In this document: piece after piece, positions 20,556 to 33,448 of the stretch
Numbering within the stretch: position 1 is the first letter of the stretch
Layout: every line of letters starts with the position of its first letter
NCBI GenBank assembly: GCA_029204225.1
Contig: CM055109.1
Location: 2,348,340 to 2,412,339 of the forward strand
DNA: 64,000 bases
Direction: 5' to 3'
Source: Diphasiastrum complanatum
Lineage: Eukaryota; Streptophyta; Lycopodiopsida; Lycopodiales; Lycopodiaceae
Translations under genes and position numbers: made by a program
The notes under the pieces: model-generated
Databases searched by the model: none
Told to the model about the DNA's origin: nothing
Seen by the model: the letters and a program-made list of their open reading frames with translations, nothing else

Positions 20556-21439
20556 TGTGAAGAATAAAAAACTATCCAACTTGTCTATAGGGGTTGATGA
20601 GGAAAATCATCTTGCTTGTGCATTTACAAGTTGTAAATATCATTCTCTAGCATGTACAAGCTCGAGATACATGACATGCACAATGTCTAGATGGTCATAT
20701 TTCACTTTGTTCCATTGTATATATCAAAGATATGTGAATGACCTTGTAGATTAGGGCGAGTTTGAGTTAGGTAGATCTAGATTTGATGACATGCATAAAA
20801 GTAGATGACATGCAAAATCAGTTAGTGTGCATGCATGCAACATGCGTCAGTCTACATGTTCTACACATGTCCAAGTCATCTAGGGAAGTCACATGCAAGT
20901 CATGCAAATATACTAGTGGACACATGCATGTAGTTTTGTACATATCTGGTTGTGAAATTGACATTTGGCAAAGTAGGTAGAAGTTAGGTGCAATTTCAGC
21001 ATGCAAGCTCTTAGGTGTCAATATGGTAATAGTTTACACTTGAATAAGTGTAGGAAATGCATTGAATGCAAGTAGTACCATGAATTTTGGCTGTCCTATA
21101 TATGTACATATGGTTCTCATTCATATCTAATGATGAATCAAGCTTTGGTAATGTCATAATGTCAAAATTGGATCTCGTGTTATTTTGCTTGTAATTGCTC
21201 TCTCTCTCTCTAACTCGAATTTTGTGTCTCCTTCATACATTATTTTGCTCATGTATGTTTCCTATTTGTGAGAAATTAGTATTGCTTTGATCTATAGCAT
21301 TCTAGATTGTGCTCTAGCCTCAAATCTGTTGGTAGATTGTAGGATTGCTCTACAGGTGATCTGTGTGCCACCATAAAGCATGGTAAAGATCATTCACACA
21401 TTTGTTCCCCACACGTGTGAAGTTGTTGGATTTTTCACA
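20556..21439 (+). repeat. 3' LTR of the 17.5-21.4 kb Copia element
   Basis: 884 bp. It starts TGTGAAGAAT after a purine tract and ends TTTTTCACA before the TTTAC duplication. It differs from the 5' LTR by point changes and a few small indels. Confidence 0.92.
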
Positions 21440-23392
21440 TTTACTAAGTCTGATCAGAATAGGGACGTCTACGACTCCTCAGTTTTTGATCAGAGGATGG
21501 TTGTCTTTGACGCCTGAGGGATTTGTGATATCATACTGCTCTTCCATTTATTTCAGAACCATACTTCACATTGAATCTGATTCTCAGTAATACCACACAC
21601 AAACCATTTCTAATCTCTTTGGTGGACTGTACTCTTGGTTTTTGAGAGTATGAATTAATTTTTAAGATCCTGTCGGGCAATTAGAACACTTAAAGCTGTG
21701 ATTACATTTAGCATAAGCTGTCTATTAGACTGGTTTGCATTTAGCAACTGATTGTAGCGGGAGAGTTGTTCCGCAATGTTTCTTCTCTCTTCTCCATTCG
21801 CGTTCTTCTATCTCCCTTGCCCCATCAAAGCTAACCAACTAGGCCAACCTTGTTGAATCAATAATTGTAATGCTTTCTGGATGCAGTTAGTTACATGCAT
21901 AACTTTCAATAATTATGATGAAACAAGTAATCTAAGAACAAATCTTACACTCAAGCCTCGTAAAGACTAGGAATGTTGTCACATTTGAACTTAAAATTGC
22001 ATTCTATTGATATGTTTTAGCAAAGCTATATTGATGTATTTATTTTAATGTGCTAAAAAACTATTCTAGGCATTGTTTAGTTCTCTCTTCCTATTTTCTA
22101 AAGCAAAGTGGGTTGCATGCCACAATTTTCATTTCATAGATTCCCATGGTAGTATTTCCTCTTACACCTCTTAGTATTATGCAACTACTTGTTATTTATT
22201 TAATTATTGTTTATTTGATGACTACTCCAAAAATACAAGGATTTACTTCTTGAAGAAAAAATTTGGTGCATACACTTTTTTCAAAAAATTCAAAGCATTA
22301 GTGGATAATCAAATAGGAGGCTTTGAGATCAGATGGAACTTGAAGATTTTTGCAAAGAGCATGATATAAAGCACACACCGAGCTATAGGAAAGAATATAT
22401 ATTGAACAATTGTCAAGTTATGCATGTAATTAGCCCATGTGTTCAATAATAATCATATTTGGCACTAAATTAGAATAGGAGTAGTCAATAGAACAATCAA
22501 TAAAAGGGCTTAGGCAGTTGCGTTATCTTCATTAATGGTGAGAGTTAAAATAATGGTTAGAAGGCCCAATTTAGCCCAAAAAGCTTCTAAACTCGTATTA
22601 CAGGCACAAAGGCCCACTATAAAACATTGAGATCATGCTACATTTGGAGGCTATTCTACATTCACTAAATTGAAACTTTATCTTATGAGATTTAACAGCT
22701 TCTCTTTTTTATAGCTATGGCTTTTGCTATTTGGTGGTATGTGCCTACTTGCACATGAGATCTTAATCATCCTCTAACTTAAGGCCCTAATCTAATGAAT
22801 GATTATTTGATGGAGATATATATCTACCTTTGTCTGGTTTGGTGAAGCTTTCTACAATTTGCCTGGTTTTTTTACAAAATTAATTTCTTGGTTTCTTATC
22901 CTACTATGCTTATTTGAAGCTTATCACTGAATTATATGTTAGGATACTATTATGATTGGCACATAACAATTTTGGTATCAAAGCATTAGATTTTTATTCT
23001 TATAAGTTTAGTGTTTTTCTTGGAATTTGATAAAATTTCTGTTCATTAGGTGACTAGTTTTCTTGGTTTTTCAAATTTCAAGTTGCTTTGATTTAACTGT
23101 AAAACTAAAAATCATTTTTATTTGCATGGTTTCTTGTTTTAGCTCAGTATCATTTGATCTTAGCTTCTAGGAAGAACTAATTTTTTTTTCCTGATTTGGA
23201 GGTGTTATGTGAAATTTATGGTCTTTCTATTGAAGACATTTCAATTTTAGTTAGCTAAAATTTTATTGTCTATTTTTCTTTTCTGATTTCCAAATATCAT
23301 TTTAGCCAAATTCATTCGATCTAAGGTTATGGATCAATGAAGTTATGTCTTAGCTTTAATTTGAGCCAATTTTCATCCAATTTGGATAAGTT

Positions 23393-23634
23393 TTGGCAAT
23401 TCTTGTTTTGCACCTTCAATATCACCTCTGGTGAAATTGTGGAGGTGAAGATGAGAAGAAGATAATGTGAGCAAGGATATTTTTGAATTGGCTATTTTGC
23501 AAACTCCAAACCTTTGGCAATTCTTGTTTTGCACCTTAAATCTCACATTTGTGAAATTGTAGAGGTGAAGATGAGAAGAAGATAACGTGAACAAGGTTAT
23601 TTTTGAATTGGCTATTTTGCAAGTTCCAAACCTT
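23393..23634. repeat. Two-copy tandem repeat, 121 bp
   Basis: TTGGCAATTCTTGTTTTGCA starts at 23393 and 23514. The copies share most bases through GGCTATTTTGCAA. Confidence 0.85.
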
Positions 23635-24241
23635 GAACTCACTTTTCTTGAAATCAATGTAAAGGCGATTTTTAGAACTAGTTAGATTTTATGGAACCAC
23701 ATTTTTCAAATGCTAGTATGAACACTTTAAAAAAAAATTAAAAATATTCAACCTCACAACTTTGTGCCCTCTGTTTGACGTTTACCATGAAACTTTAAAA
23801 AACAAAATCACGCAAACTACCCTCACACCTTCTCCGGTATCCCACCTCATCTCTCAAATGCTCATTCCTTGCGGTCATACTCTTGCCAATGACCTCACGA
23901 AATTTTCACTCGGTCGTGTGAACGAAGATTTTTAGGCCCCCTTCCCTATGTTCTTCCACTTTCTATTTTCTTTTCCATCAATTTTTTAACTCTTATATAT
24001 TTTCCATTAAAGCTTCGTATTACTTTCTCTTGAAGCAAAATTCTCAAAATTTATTTAAATGTGAGTCACTTCTCTCTAACCATCATTGTAGGCATGAGAT
24101 ACCCTTGTAAGAAGGAGCATATTTGTTGGCTACTCCATCAAATCAAAGACTTGCATGTTGGTTTTTATTAAAACTAAGACAAACTTATCATAGTCGGAAT
24201 ATAATATTTGACAAAAGCAATACACTTGACTTGCCATTGGA

Positions 24242-24313
24242 GGATTGTGCAAGTGAGCCACGGGAGGATTGTGCAAGTGAGCCATTGCAGGATTGTGCAA
24301 GTAAGCCATGGGT
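24242..24313. repeat. Three-copy 24-bp repeat
   Basis: GGATTGTGCAAGTGAGCCA recurs three times with a 24-bp period. It is in frame in a short plus-strand reading frame (repeated E/QDCASEP-like octapeptide), but no gene is otherwise supported. Confidence 0.8.
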
Positions 24314-25191
24314 TATCCTTGATGATGAAGATGACAAAATTCACTAGGGTGCTACACATCCACCCAATGAAAGTAATCAAGGATCTAATGGCGAGACTAA
24401 ATATAGATTCCTTCTTATTGTGTTATTGATTTACAAAATCGTGTGATCATACTTTGGATGTGATGAGTCCGCTTATGTATCCAAAGGGAAAATCCTTGGC
24501 AAAGTGCAAAATGCATTCTCAAGTATCTCAAGGACACATTGAGTTACAACTTAGAGTATCTATTCTCTGATGATTTTGTACTTCATGGTTACTGTGATGC
24601 AAATTGGTGGGGCTACTAGTGTAGAAGACTGAAAATCCATTTTAGGTTACGTTTCTATGATGGAAAACTCTACTATCTCAGGGAAGAGCAAAAGCAAGGT
24701 ATTATTGTGCTATTTTCAGTTTAAGATAAAGATGCGAAGTGAGAAAGCAGAAAAAAGTAGGTTAATCCATTTGGTTGAATAGGCTTCTTTCAAAATTGTT
24801 GTTATTTCAATGTGAAGCCACCACCATATTCTATGATAGCCAAAGTTGCATACAAGTTTCAAAGAATCATGTCTTCCATGCACATAGATATTGAGGCTCA
24901 TTATCACTTTTTAGTTAACTGTGCTACACATGACCTGGTGGCATATATCATCACTAAACCTTTAGCAAAGACAAAGTTTTTGCATTTCATATCATTGATG
25001 AATATTGTAGAAAACGCTTATCACTAAAGAGTATTAGAAAACATAATGATAAGCTTGAAAGCTATGTTTAGGTGTAATATTGAGTCATGTTAGACTTGAA
25101 TTGTCAAGTCACATGTTTGGGTATTGTCAAAAATCTTCCTGAACCCATAGTGTGTATACCACCAATTTTGCATAATGAGAGTGTATAGGTT

Positions 25192-25298
<107 letters not shown>

Positions 25299-25624
25299 TT
25301 TGTTATTATAATTAATTGTGTGATTGCTATCAGAGAAGGATATGATGGGTGCTCACAAATAATGATAAATAGATTCAATATCTATAGTATTCATTCCTAC
25401 AAGACCAAATGGTATAATTATGCCAAGCTTAATGTTATCTTTTTCCATGTTTGAAAGTCATAAAAAACAACAAACCACTCAAGTATGGAGAAATGATTTG
25501 ATCTCCTCAAATCAGATTGTGCAACTTCTTTTTGTGATTTTTGTATTTTTTTTTAGATTCTACCTTTGCTTACTAAAAATTCAAGTTATTGTTCATCACA
25601 CAATCCTAATCAACATACACTCTC

Positions 25625-26119
25625 CTACACAAATTTTAGCATATTGTGTTTATGTTGACATGGCAAGGCCGGATGCTCCGTGGTAGTCCTGCAAGGAACC
25701 ACATGATCATGAGTTAGGGCTGCACTGCACTTGGATCGTAGATGTTTGACCCGTTCAATATAGTCTCTGACCCTTTCTCTTTTTCCTATCTTGACCTTGC
25801 TGAGTAGGAGAAACGGATCTTCTAGGAACTTCCTTGGTTTAAAGCGCATGATGAGAGCCGCTTTAATCGCTTCCCAGGTGGATTTCTCTTCCTCTGACAG
25901 GTTAAAAAACCAATCTTGAGCCACCACTAACAGGGACATGGGTAACAACATCAACTTTTTTGCATGTGTCTGTTCGCCATAGATTTCACAAGCTTGCTCG
26001 TAGATCTGGAGGAAGCGAATGAGATCTGATGATCCGTCATATTTTGGTATCTCCATCCAAGGTGCTCTCCGGACTGCTTGCAAGGGATCGACAGGTACGG
26101 GTTGGCCCATTGGATCCAT
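25625..26119 (-). pseudogene. Gypsy-type Gag fragment
   Basis: Starts MDPMGQPVPVDP and contains APWMEIPKYDGSSDLIRFL, QDWFFNLSEEEKSTWEAI and VRDYIERVKHLRSKC, the retrotransposon-gag core. Similarity ends near residue 145. No nucleocapsid or pol follows. Confidence 0.75.
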
Positions 26120-26399
26120 TGGCGCTGGTTTCGGTTTTGCCTCTTGTTGCGCAGTTGCTAATCTAGGAAGGTGTGGTTTGATTTGTTGTCCTTCTTGCTA
26201 TTGATCGTCTAGATCTCAGATTCATCCGATGGTGGGGTCCAAGGTAGTTGGATCTTGCTTATACAATGGGATGCAATCTGGATCTTAAGAATCTAATCAA
26301 TCTGATTGGCCAGAAGTGAAATTTAGGCCTTGTACAGTGGTTTTTCCTTGATAACGTTTTACTCCTTGCACTGAATGACCTGAGATTTTGACAGTAGCT

Positions 26400-27210
26400 G
26401 GATCTGGAGCAGATCTTTCCACTGATCTAGTCTGTGAGGGTTCCCTTGTGCGAGGGTTGGCTGTGCAAGGGTTCTTTAGCGGTTTTGCAGGTAAAAAAAT
26501 TTGGAAAGTAACTCTCGCAAGGATCATAGTAGCTGAATCTGGTTCAGATCTGACTCTGGAATTCTCTACGAGAGTTACTCTCGTACTAAGTAAAAATTTC
26601 ACTGTATGCGAGGGTTCAAAACCACTATTTTGGCTTGATCTTCACCAAATCTCTGTACTAACTCTTGCAGGCTTCATCACTGATGGAAATTGACATTCTA
26701 AATCGATTGAAATGGTCTGCGAGAGTTCTTTCTGGAAGAATTTGGTGTATCTTCATTTTTTAGTAATTTTTTAACACTTAAAACCAATTTTCTGCTCACT
26801 GGAATCAAACTAACTCTCAAAGGCTCTTCTATGTCCTGATCTCACTAAGATAAAACTTCAAAATTCTCTGCGAGAGTTCTTGCCCACTAGAACTGAAAAT
26901 TTTAGTGTCTGCGAGAGTTCTTTGGTACTTTCCCATCTTTTTTTCACTGAGAACTCTCGCACAGGCACTTAGACATCAAACTAACTCTTGCAGGCTCTTC
27001 TGTCACTGAGATGGAACTTCAGAGGGCTCTGTGAGAGTTCTGGTAAAGGTTTGCATTTTTTGGAATTTTTTCAACGGTTTTTTGAATTTTTTATGATTTT
27101 TCTCTGATTTTTGCAATCTGCTTGGAACTAACTCTCGCAGGCTTCCATGCAGATCTGGGACAGTTCTCTGGAGTTGTTGCCAGTCATGCGAGGGTTAACT
27201 CTCACTAGTT
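26400..27210. repeat. Dispersed GCGAGAGTT words in the Gypsy leader
   Basis: GCGAGAGTT, its complement AACTCTCGC and one-base variants occur about fourteen times in roughly 800 bp between the primer site and gag, in both orientations with irregular spacing. No coding frame explains them. Confidence 0.7.
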
Positions 27211-28318
27211 TTGGAGAAAACAAAATCTGATGAGAAATTTGGCTCTTTTCCCTCCAAAATGCAGATTGGTGTGTTTTTTGGATTTTTTTTGCTGGTTGGT
27301 TTGGATTTCAAGCCCTAAGAGGCTGTTCAGGGCCTCCTCTACCCTCTCACACCTCCTCCGCTAGCTGTGAATAGTCCAAACACAAAAAAGTACAGAAAAC
27401 TAACTCTAAACATCCAAAAATCTATCTAAAACTACTCCAAAAAGCAAGAATTAGCTAAAATGCAACTATACTAGTTAATGGAGACCTATCCCCGACAACG
27501 GCGCCACTATAGGGTCGAAGATCTTCTGTCGTAGTAGCCCTCCCGCTATCAACAAGGGTTAGAACACTGGATAGGCACCTAGCTATGCATAGATGCTAAT
27601 TTAAGTTAGTTCTCTACTTTTTTCCTAACTCTACCACCACTAACACTACACACCCCTAACTCTACTCCCTAAACTACCTTCATCATGATTGTTGGTGAAA
27701 GGGAAGGGAAGAATAGAAGAGATTGAGAGGAGAAGAGTGATAGAGAGTGAGAGTGAAGATTAGCTCAAATGCTCCTTATGCTTGCTAATGGAAAAACATT
27801 AACTCTGGCGACCAATAAACATGAACATAGGAAACAATGGAAAACACAAACAAGAGCATTAGCAAGTAGTGAGTAGCAAATGAGAATGCTTGTCTCCTAA
27901 AATTGGTAGAGTTTCCTCCTTCTCATTAAGCATGAAATTAGAGTACAAATGGTGCCTTTTTATAAATGGGGAAGGCCCTTGCCCCAACATCCTATTGGCT
28001 AATATTTACATTGACCCTAACCATTCATCTTGGACCCAACTTGATCCAAGGGTCCACAAAAAGTACAATGGAAATCACAAGATTCATGTGAGTCCAAAAT
28101 TGGACCCAACTCTAAAAAAGTAAACTCTAAGTTTAAAATTGACTTTGGACCTCAAGTTTCATTTCAATTACAAAGGGGCCCAAGTCTATTATTTTATTTA
28201 CAACTCAACTTGCGTGCTCATTGGGCCATGGGCTTATATGTGCAGGATGCCATGCCCTCACAACACATTTTATTGGCCGATATTATTTATTTACAATTCG
28301 TTGGGAATACCCCCAACA

Positions 28319-31300
28319 TAGATGACAAGGCTCTTCTCACCAAGAGCAAGAGCAAATCCAAAGGCAAGGGTGTTGCATTCAAGAAGAATCAAGTCAAAGG
28401 TGAAGATCAAGAAGGATCTTCAATCCAAGCTCGAGCAAGCCAAAGAAGGATAAGTCAAAGATCAAATGCTACTTTTGTGGCAAGATGGGGCACTATGCCT
28501 CGGAGTGCTTCAAGAAGAAGCAATCTCAAATTCAAGCAAACCTAGGCCAAGAGGAAGAGGAGAGCTCTCATGAAGATTCACTCATGATGTCAAGTTTCTC
28601 ATCTTCAAGCATAAGAGGTGAAAACCCTTGGTGGATAGATAGTGGGGCTAGCTCCCACATGACAAGTAAGAGGGAGTATTTCTCAAACCTATCTACCTAT
28701 GATGGACCTATCAAGTCAATTTTTATAGCAAATGATTATGCTTGTAAGGTAGAAGGCATAGGATCCATACCTTTATGCTTGGGATCTTCAAGGAAGATCA
28801 AGATTGATGGAGTACTTTACATTCCTAGTATCACTAAGAACTTGCTTAGTGTAGGACAATTGCTTGAAAATGGTTTGATTGTGGAGTTCACCACAAATGC
28901 ATGTAACATCAAGAAGGATGGCAAGATCATTGCTAGAGGCATAAGATTTGGAAGATTATTCAAATTAGATGCCTATGTGGATGCTAATATTGTGATGCTA
29001 GCCGAGGAGACCAAACTATCCAACCATAGTCTTTGGCACAAAAGACTTGGTCACATCAACTCAAAGTCCATGGAGGTCATGTGCAAGGAGGAGCTTGCCT
29101 TAGGACTTCCAAGATCCTTGGAAAAAGAGGAGAAAGTATGTGAATCATGTGCTCTCTCAAAATCACATAAGAAGCCCTTCTCAAGTTCAATCACAAAGAC
29201 AACTCATCAACTTGAGTTGATCCACTCGGATGTACACTTTGCAATTACAATGTCCAATGGAGGTGCCACCATGTTTGTTACATTCATAGATGATTACTCA
29301 AGGTTTTGTTAAGTATTCTTACTTTCATCTAAAGCACAAGTATTTGAAAGCTTTCTTAAGTTCAAAGCATTTGTTGAGAAGCATCTTGACCACAAGATCA
29401 AAACCTTTAGAAGTGATAATGGTGGAGAATATATCTCCAATGCTTTTAAAGATTTTTGTGATCAAGAAGGGATTAAAAAAGAATTGCCTTGTCCCTACAC
29501 CCATCAACAAAATGGGGTAGCCAAGAGGAGGAATAGGACATTGTGTGAATGTTCTAAAGCCTTAAGGATTGATGCATGTTTACCAAAAGCTTTTTTGGGA
29601 GAAGCTCTCACTTGTGCTAACCATTTGATAAATAGAGTTCCATGTAGCTCTATTGAAGGCAAAACACCCTTTGAAGTCTTGTATGGGAGGAAGCCAAATC
29701 TCAAGGACTTAAAGGTGTTTGGATGCATTTGCTATGTGCATACACCTTTGTAGAAAAGGACCAAGGAAGATCCATCATCAATCAAAGGTATTATGCTCGG
29801 GTATGGCAAAGCAAGCAAGGGATATAAGGTATACATTCCATCTTCCAACAAATATGTGGTTTCTAGAGATATCATTTTTGATGAGGATAATATGCATGAA
29901 CTTGTTGATGGCTCCAATAAATCACCTATCAAGAGGGGGGTGGTCGAGGATCAAGATGTCATAGATCTTGAGGAGGAGCTAGAGCCAAGTGAATTAATCA
30001 CTCCAAGAAGATCATCAAGTGTAAGAATGGAGCCATTGAGGCTCACATACCAAGACAAAGGGAAGCAAGCCGAGTGTAATCCATCTTCATCCTTTGCACT
30101 CATTTCAAGTTTTAAAGAACCTTCATGCATAGAAGATGCATAGAGTTCAAAGGAATGATTTCAAGCTATGATAGATGAATACAATGCTTTGATGGAGAAT
30201 GGCACATTGATCCTTGTTGATAGACCTCTTAAGAATGTGATTGGATGTAAATAGGTTTTTAAGCTAAAACTCAATATGGATGGAAGTGTAAGCAAACACA
30301 AGGCAAGGTTAGTTGCCAAAGGATATGCTCAAGCAAAGGGCATAGATTTTGAAGAAACTTTTGCACCCGTGGCCAAGATGGTCACAATAAGGTTACTTCC
30401 TGCACTTGCTTCACATTTTGGTGGGATTCTCTTTCAAATGGATGTTTCTAATGCATTCCTAAATGGTTATTTGGAAGAAGACATCTTCATGGAGCAGCCC
30501 CAAGGCTTCATCAAGCTCGAGATGGAAGGTAAAGTATGTCATTTTCAAAGGAGCTTATATGGTTTGAAGCAAGCATCAAGATCTTGGAATTCAAGACTTC
30601 ATGATTTCTTAGTTTCTATTGGATTCACTCAAAGTGAATATGATCCAACTTTTTACATAATGTATGATGTAAATGGCATTGTACTTTTATTGATTTATGT
30701 AGATGACATCATCCTTAGTGGTGATAACATTGATGGTATTGAGAAAACCAAGAAAAATCTATCACTAGAATTTACGATGGTAGATCTTGGTCAACTTCAC
30801 TTTATATTGGGCATAGAAGTACTTAGAGGTTTAGATTTCATCTTCATTAGTCAAACTAAGTATGCTCAAAGTTTGCTCAATAGATTCAAGATGCAAGATT
30901 GCAAGCATGTAGAAACACCAATGGAGCAAGATGTAAAAGTGCTCAATAAAATTGATGAAGCATCCTTTATGGACATCACTCTTTATAGGCTCCTTAATGT
31001 GGATCACCATAACTAGGCCTGATCTATGATTTAGTGTGTGTAGGCTAAGTCAAAATATGCAAGATCCATTAGTGATACATTGGAAAAAGGCTAAAATGAT
31101 CTTGAGATACATCTCGGGTACTCTAGATCATGAAATTCTCTATAGAGGAGATGTCATTGATTTGCATGCCTTTAGTGACTCGGATTTTGCAGGTGACAAA
31201 AGGGATAGGAAGTCCACAAGTGCCTATGCAACATTCATTGGTGGAGGAGTAGTTTTTTGGTTGTCAAAGAAAGAAGAAACCATCTCACTTTCTTCAATCG

Positions 31301-31650
31301 AAGCCGAGTATAAAGCTCTCACCACTACAACAAAGGAGCTATTATGGATCAAGAGGCTACTTATGGAGCTGAAAGTCATGAGTTTAGATGCTATTCCAAC
31401 TCTCTACAATGACAACATTTCAGCCCAACACCTTGCAACCAATCCAATCTTCCATGCAAGGTCAAAACACATTGAGATCTCTCATCATTTTGTGAGAGAG
31501 AAGGTGCAATCAAAGGAGATATCTTTGGAACATGTGGCAAGTAGTGAATATATTGATGATATCCTCACTAAACCACTTCAAAGAGCTGCATTTGTGAAGC
31601 TAAGATTAGCCCTAGGGTTGATAAGCAAGTCTATGTTATCTTCAAACTAG
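28319..31650 (+). pseudogene. Copia Gag-Pol polyprotein with stops
   Basis: In order: zinc knuckle CYFCGKMGHYASEC (28470-28515, in a different frame from its preceding Lys-rich tail); protease WWIDSGASSHM; integrase core HSDV...FIDDYSRF, SDNGGEY and QQNGVAKR; reverse transcriptase ARLVAKGYAQ, FQMDVSNAFLNG and LLIYVDDIILSG (catalytic YVDD); RNase H ISLSSIEAEYKAL and KHIEISHHFVRE. Most of pol is in one frame, broken by stops near 29312, 29753, 30143 and 30252, with a frameshift near 31015. It encodes the element's replication machinery but is dead as it stands. Confidence 0.88.
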
Positions 31651-31663
31651 TTGTGAGGAGGAG

Positions 31664-32174
31664 TGTTAAATTTACACAAGCTAGTTTGCACAATTACCAC
31701 TTGTAAATGACTTTGAGGCCATGTTGTGGGATGTCACACGTGCCAAAAGCATAGGATACCTTATTCAAGGTCAAGTCATTTACCTAGCTTTGGAATGGTA
31801 CCTTTGGGATATGTCCAAAGAGTGCATAGATAGGATAGAGAAAAAGTAGGAGCTAAAAGTAGCATTTTTCTCATTGTTTTTGGATCTCGAGGCATTGACC
31901 CTAAATAGGGTGGATAGGTTATGATGAATACATATAAGCCCTACTATGCTCAGATCCGAGCTCTACATATATAAATATGTAATGGGATTTCCATCCAATT
32001 ATGAACAAAATCGAGATTTTCCTTCTTGACTAGTTTGAGTCTATGATTTGATTGATGAATGCTATTGGCATATGGTTTTTTGTTATGATTGAATGAGTTT
32101 GGAGTTGCAGGTACAGTGCACATGCAGCAGCAGGCCGTACTTTCACACGTGTAAAGAGTTTTGGAACTAATTCA
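31664..32174 (+). repeat. 3' LTR of the 28-32 kb Copia element
   Basis: Starts TGTTAAATTTACACAAG after a purine tract. A TATA-like ACATATATAAATATG lies near 31965. A CACACGTGT motif near the end is shared with the other Copia LTRs (18346 region). The end is not fixed because no second copy is present. Confidence 0.6.
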
Positions 32175-33440
32175 TGGAGTTCAAGCCAAGATAAGCTAGG
32201 AATCAATACATTGATTAGTAATCTAGCTTCTAGATCTTGTTTGGATCTTAAGTAGGTGCTTTTTCCATCATTTCTAGGATCAAATGGGATTATTTTGCTG
32301 TATTTTTATCATGTACTAGATCACAAAAAAATTAGATAAATCACTCAATTTTGAGTGAATTCAAGGGCCTATGAAGGAGATGCCATTTATCCCTAAGATC
32401 CATCAAAAAATAGATTGAATAAGAAAATAGATATTGAGGGATATCAATTGCAGTATATAGCTCATAATGACATATGGTGCATGAAATCTTTTGTAGTTGA
32501 TCACTTAGTAATGAAATCCACCAAATCCAATATTTAAGTAATTAAGTGCAAAGTGACTTATAAAAGCTCAGATCATATTCATAATTATACATTACACTAG
32601 TCATCTCATCAAATGTAACAACAACCAAAGCAATCAGACTGGACATTTAATCATGTTATAATTGATGGCCACTATAAAAAATCATCACAGATCTACTACT
32701 TGAAACTCCTAATTGCCAAAAAAATTATCAATATGGACAAAAAAATATCGACAAGGGATCAAGAGAGATCAATCAAACTATATTAGATCCAGCCACTCCA
32801 TCAACACTTATCCTAATAATTATACGCCAATTATGATCAAAATCTTGTTTCTACCACCAATTCATGAAGCCACATCTCACTATCAAAGGGAGTGATGCAC
32901 ACAACTGATATCCATATTTGTCCTATAACATTAAATCTACATAGATAAGCTAATTATGACACATCCAACACTCAGATGTAGATCGCAAGGATTTGTCTAT
33001 CAAGAACAAAAACGAATATTCAACAACACAATATTTTTGGTGCATGAAACGAACATGATGTTGATTATTGAAAATTATAAAAATTATAGACATACATTTA
33101 TCTCAATATAGACAGGAGACTAAGAGAGTGAAATCATGGAAAACGTCCAGAATTATAGCAACCAAAATTGTCAAAAAAGTGCAAAAACTTGATTTTACAC
33201 CTTTTTGGAACTTTGAAAGGCTATAAATTTCACAGATCACATGATTGAAACTTGCTCTCCTACCACTAGACTAAAGAAAGTTATTACAGTAAGCTCGATG
33301 AATCTCTAATTTTGATTCACCAGATCAATTATCTCTAATGTTGTGGCATTGAGACTCACTCTCTTGACAATAGACCCCAATCATTGTACTTTATCTCTGG
33401 TATCAAGGGCAAGTCTAAATAATTTTCAATCGTTGAGGTC
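32175..33440. other. Intergenic, nothing recognised
   Basis: AT-rich sequence with no coding similarity, long repeat or RNA gene that I can support. Confidence 0.5.
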
Positions 33441-33448
33441 TATATCTA

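Larger units (their letters stand above)
17463..21439 (+). mobile_element. Complete Copia-type LTR element, internally deleted
   Basis: Bounded by the target duplication TTTAC (17458-17462 and 21440-21444). LTRs are 17463-18369 and 20556-21439. The primer site TGGTATCAAAGCC starts at 18370, right after the 5' LTR, and a purine tract AGGAGGAG precedes the 3' LTR. The internal part keeps gag and an aspartic protease but lacks the zinc knuckle, integrase, reverse transcriptase and RNase H. An (AC)n tract lies near the 3' end. It needs another element's enzymes to move. The LTRs are highly similar, with small indels. Confidence 0.92.
22150..25040 (+). pseudogene. Old Copia relic (integrase and RNase H pieces)
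   Basis: At 22215-22330 the plus strand reads FDDYSKNTRIYFLKKKFGAY, a Copia integrase stretch. At 24490-24600 comes an RT-RNase H joint-like piece (CILKYLKDTLSYNLEYLFSD). At 24800-24990 is EATTIFYDSQSCIQVSKN and later AYIITKPLAKTKFLHF, the RNase H end. The part between (22.4-24.4 kb) is unrelated AT-rich sequence, so the element is deleted and interrupted. No LTRs identified. Confidence 0.6.
25625..28318 (-). mobile_element. Gypsy-type LTR element, 5' part only
   Basis: On the minus strand, a 5' LTR of about 811 bp (28318 down to about 27508, starting TGTTGGGGG) is followed by a primer site TGGCGCCGTTGTCGGGGA at 27506-27489, the form seen in many plant Gypsy elements. A long leader (27488-26120) and a gag frame follow. 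Everything after gag is missing. The LTR's 3' end (CCCTATAG) lacks the usual CA. The right flank is Copia gag sequence, so this element probably inserted into the Copia copy beginning at 28319. Confidence 0.7.
28319..32174 (+). mobile_element. Copia LTR element, 5' truncated
   Basis: It runs from the end of gag (Lys-rich tail and CCHC knuckle) through protease, integrase, reverse transcriptase and RNase H to a purine tract GAGGAGGAG (31655-31663) and a 3' LTR from 31664. The 5' LTR and most of gag are absent, removed or displaced at the junction with the minus-strand Gypsy element. Pol is almost full length but carries several stops and one frameshift. The LTR end is uncertain, between about 32147 and 32174. 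Confidence 0.85.

Noticed and set aside
31664-32174. A second primer-binding site after the Copia LTR (TGGAGTTCAAGCC near 32175)
   Set aside because: It resembles the initiator-tRNA site only in part, and the preceding pol and purine tract show this is a 3' LTR; probably chance.
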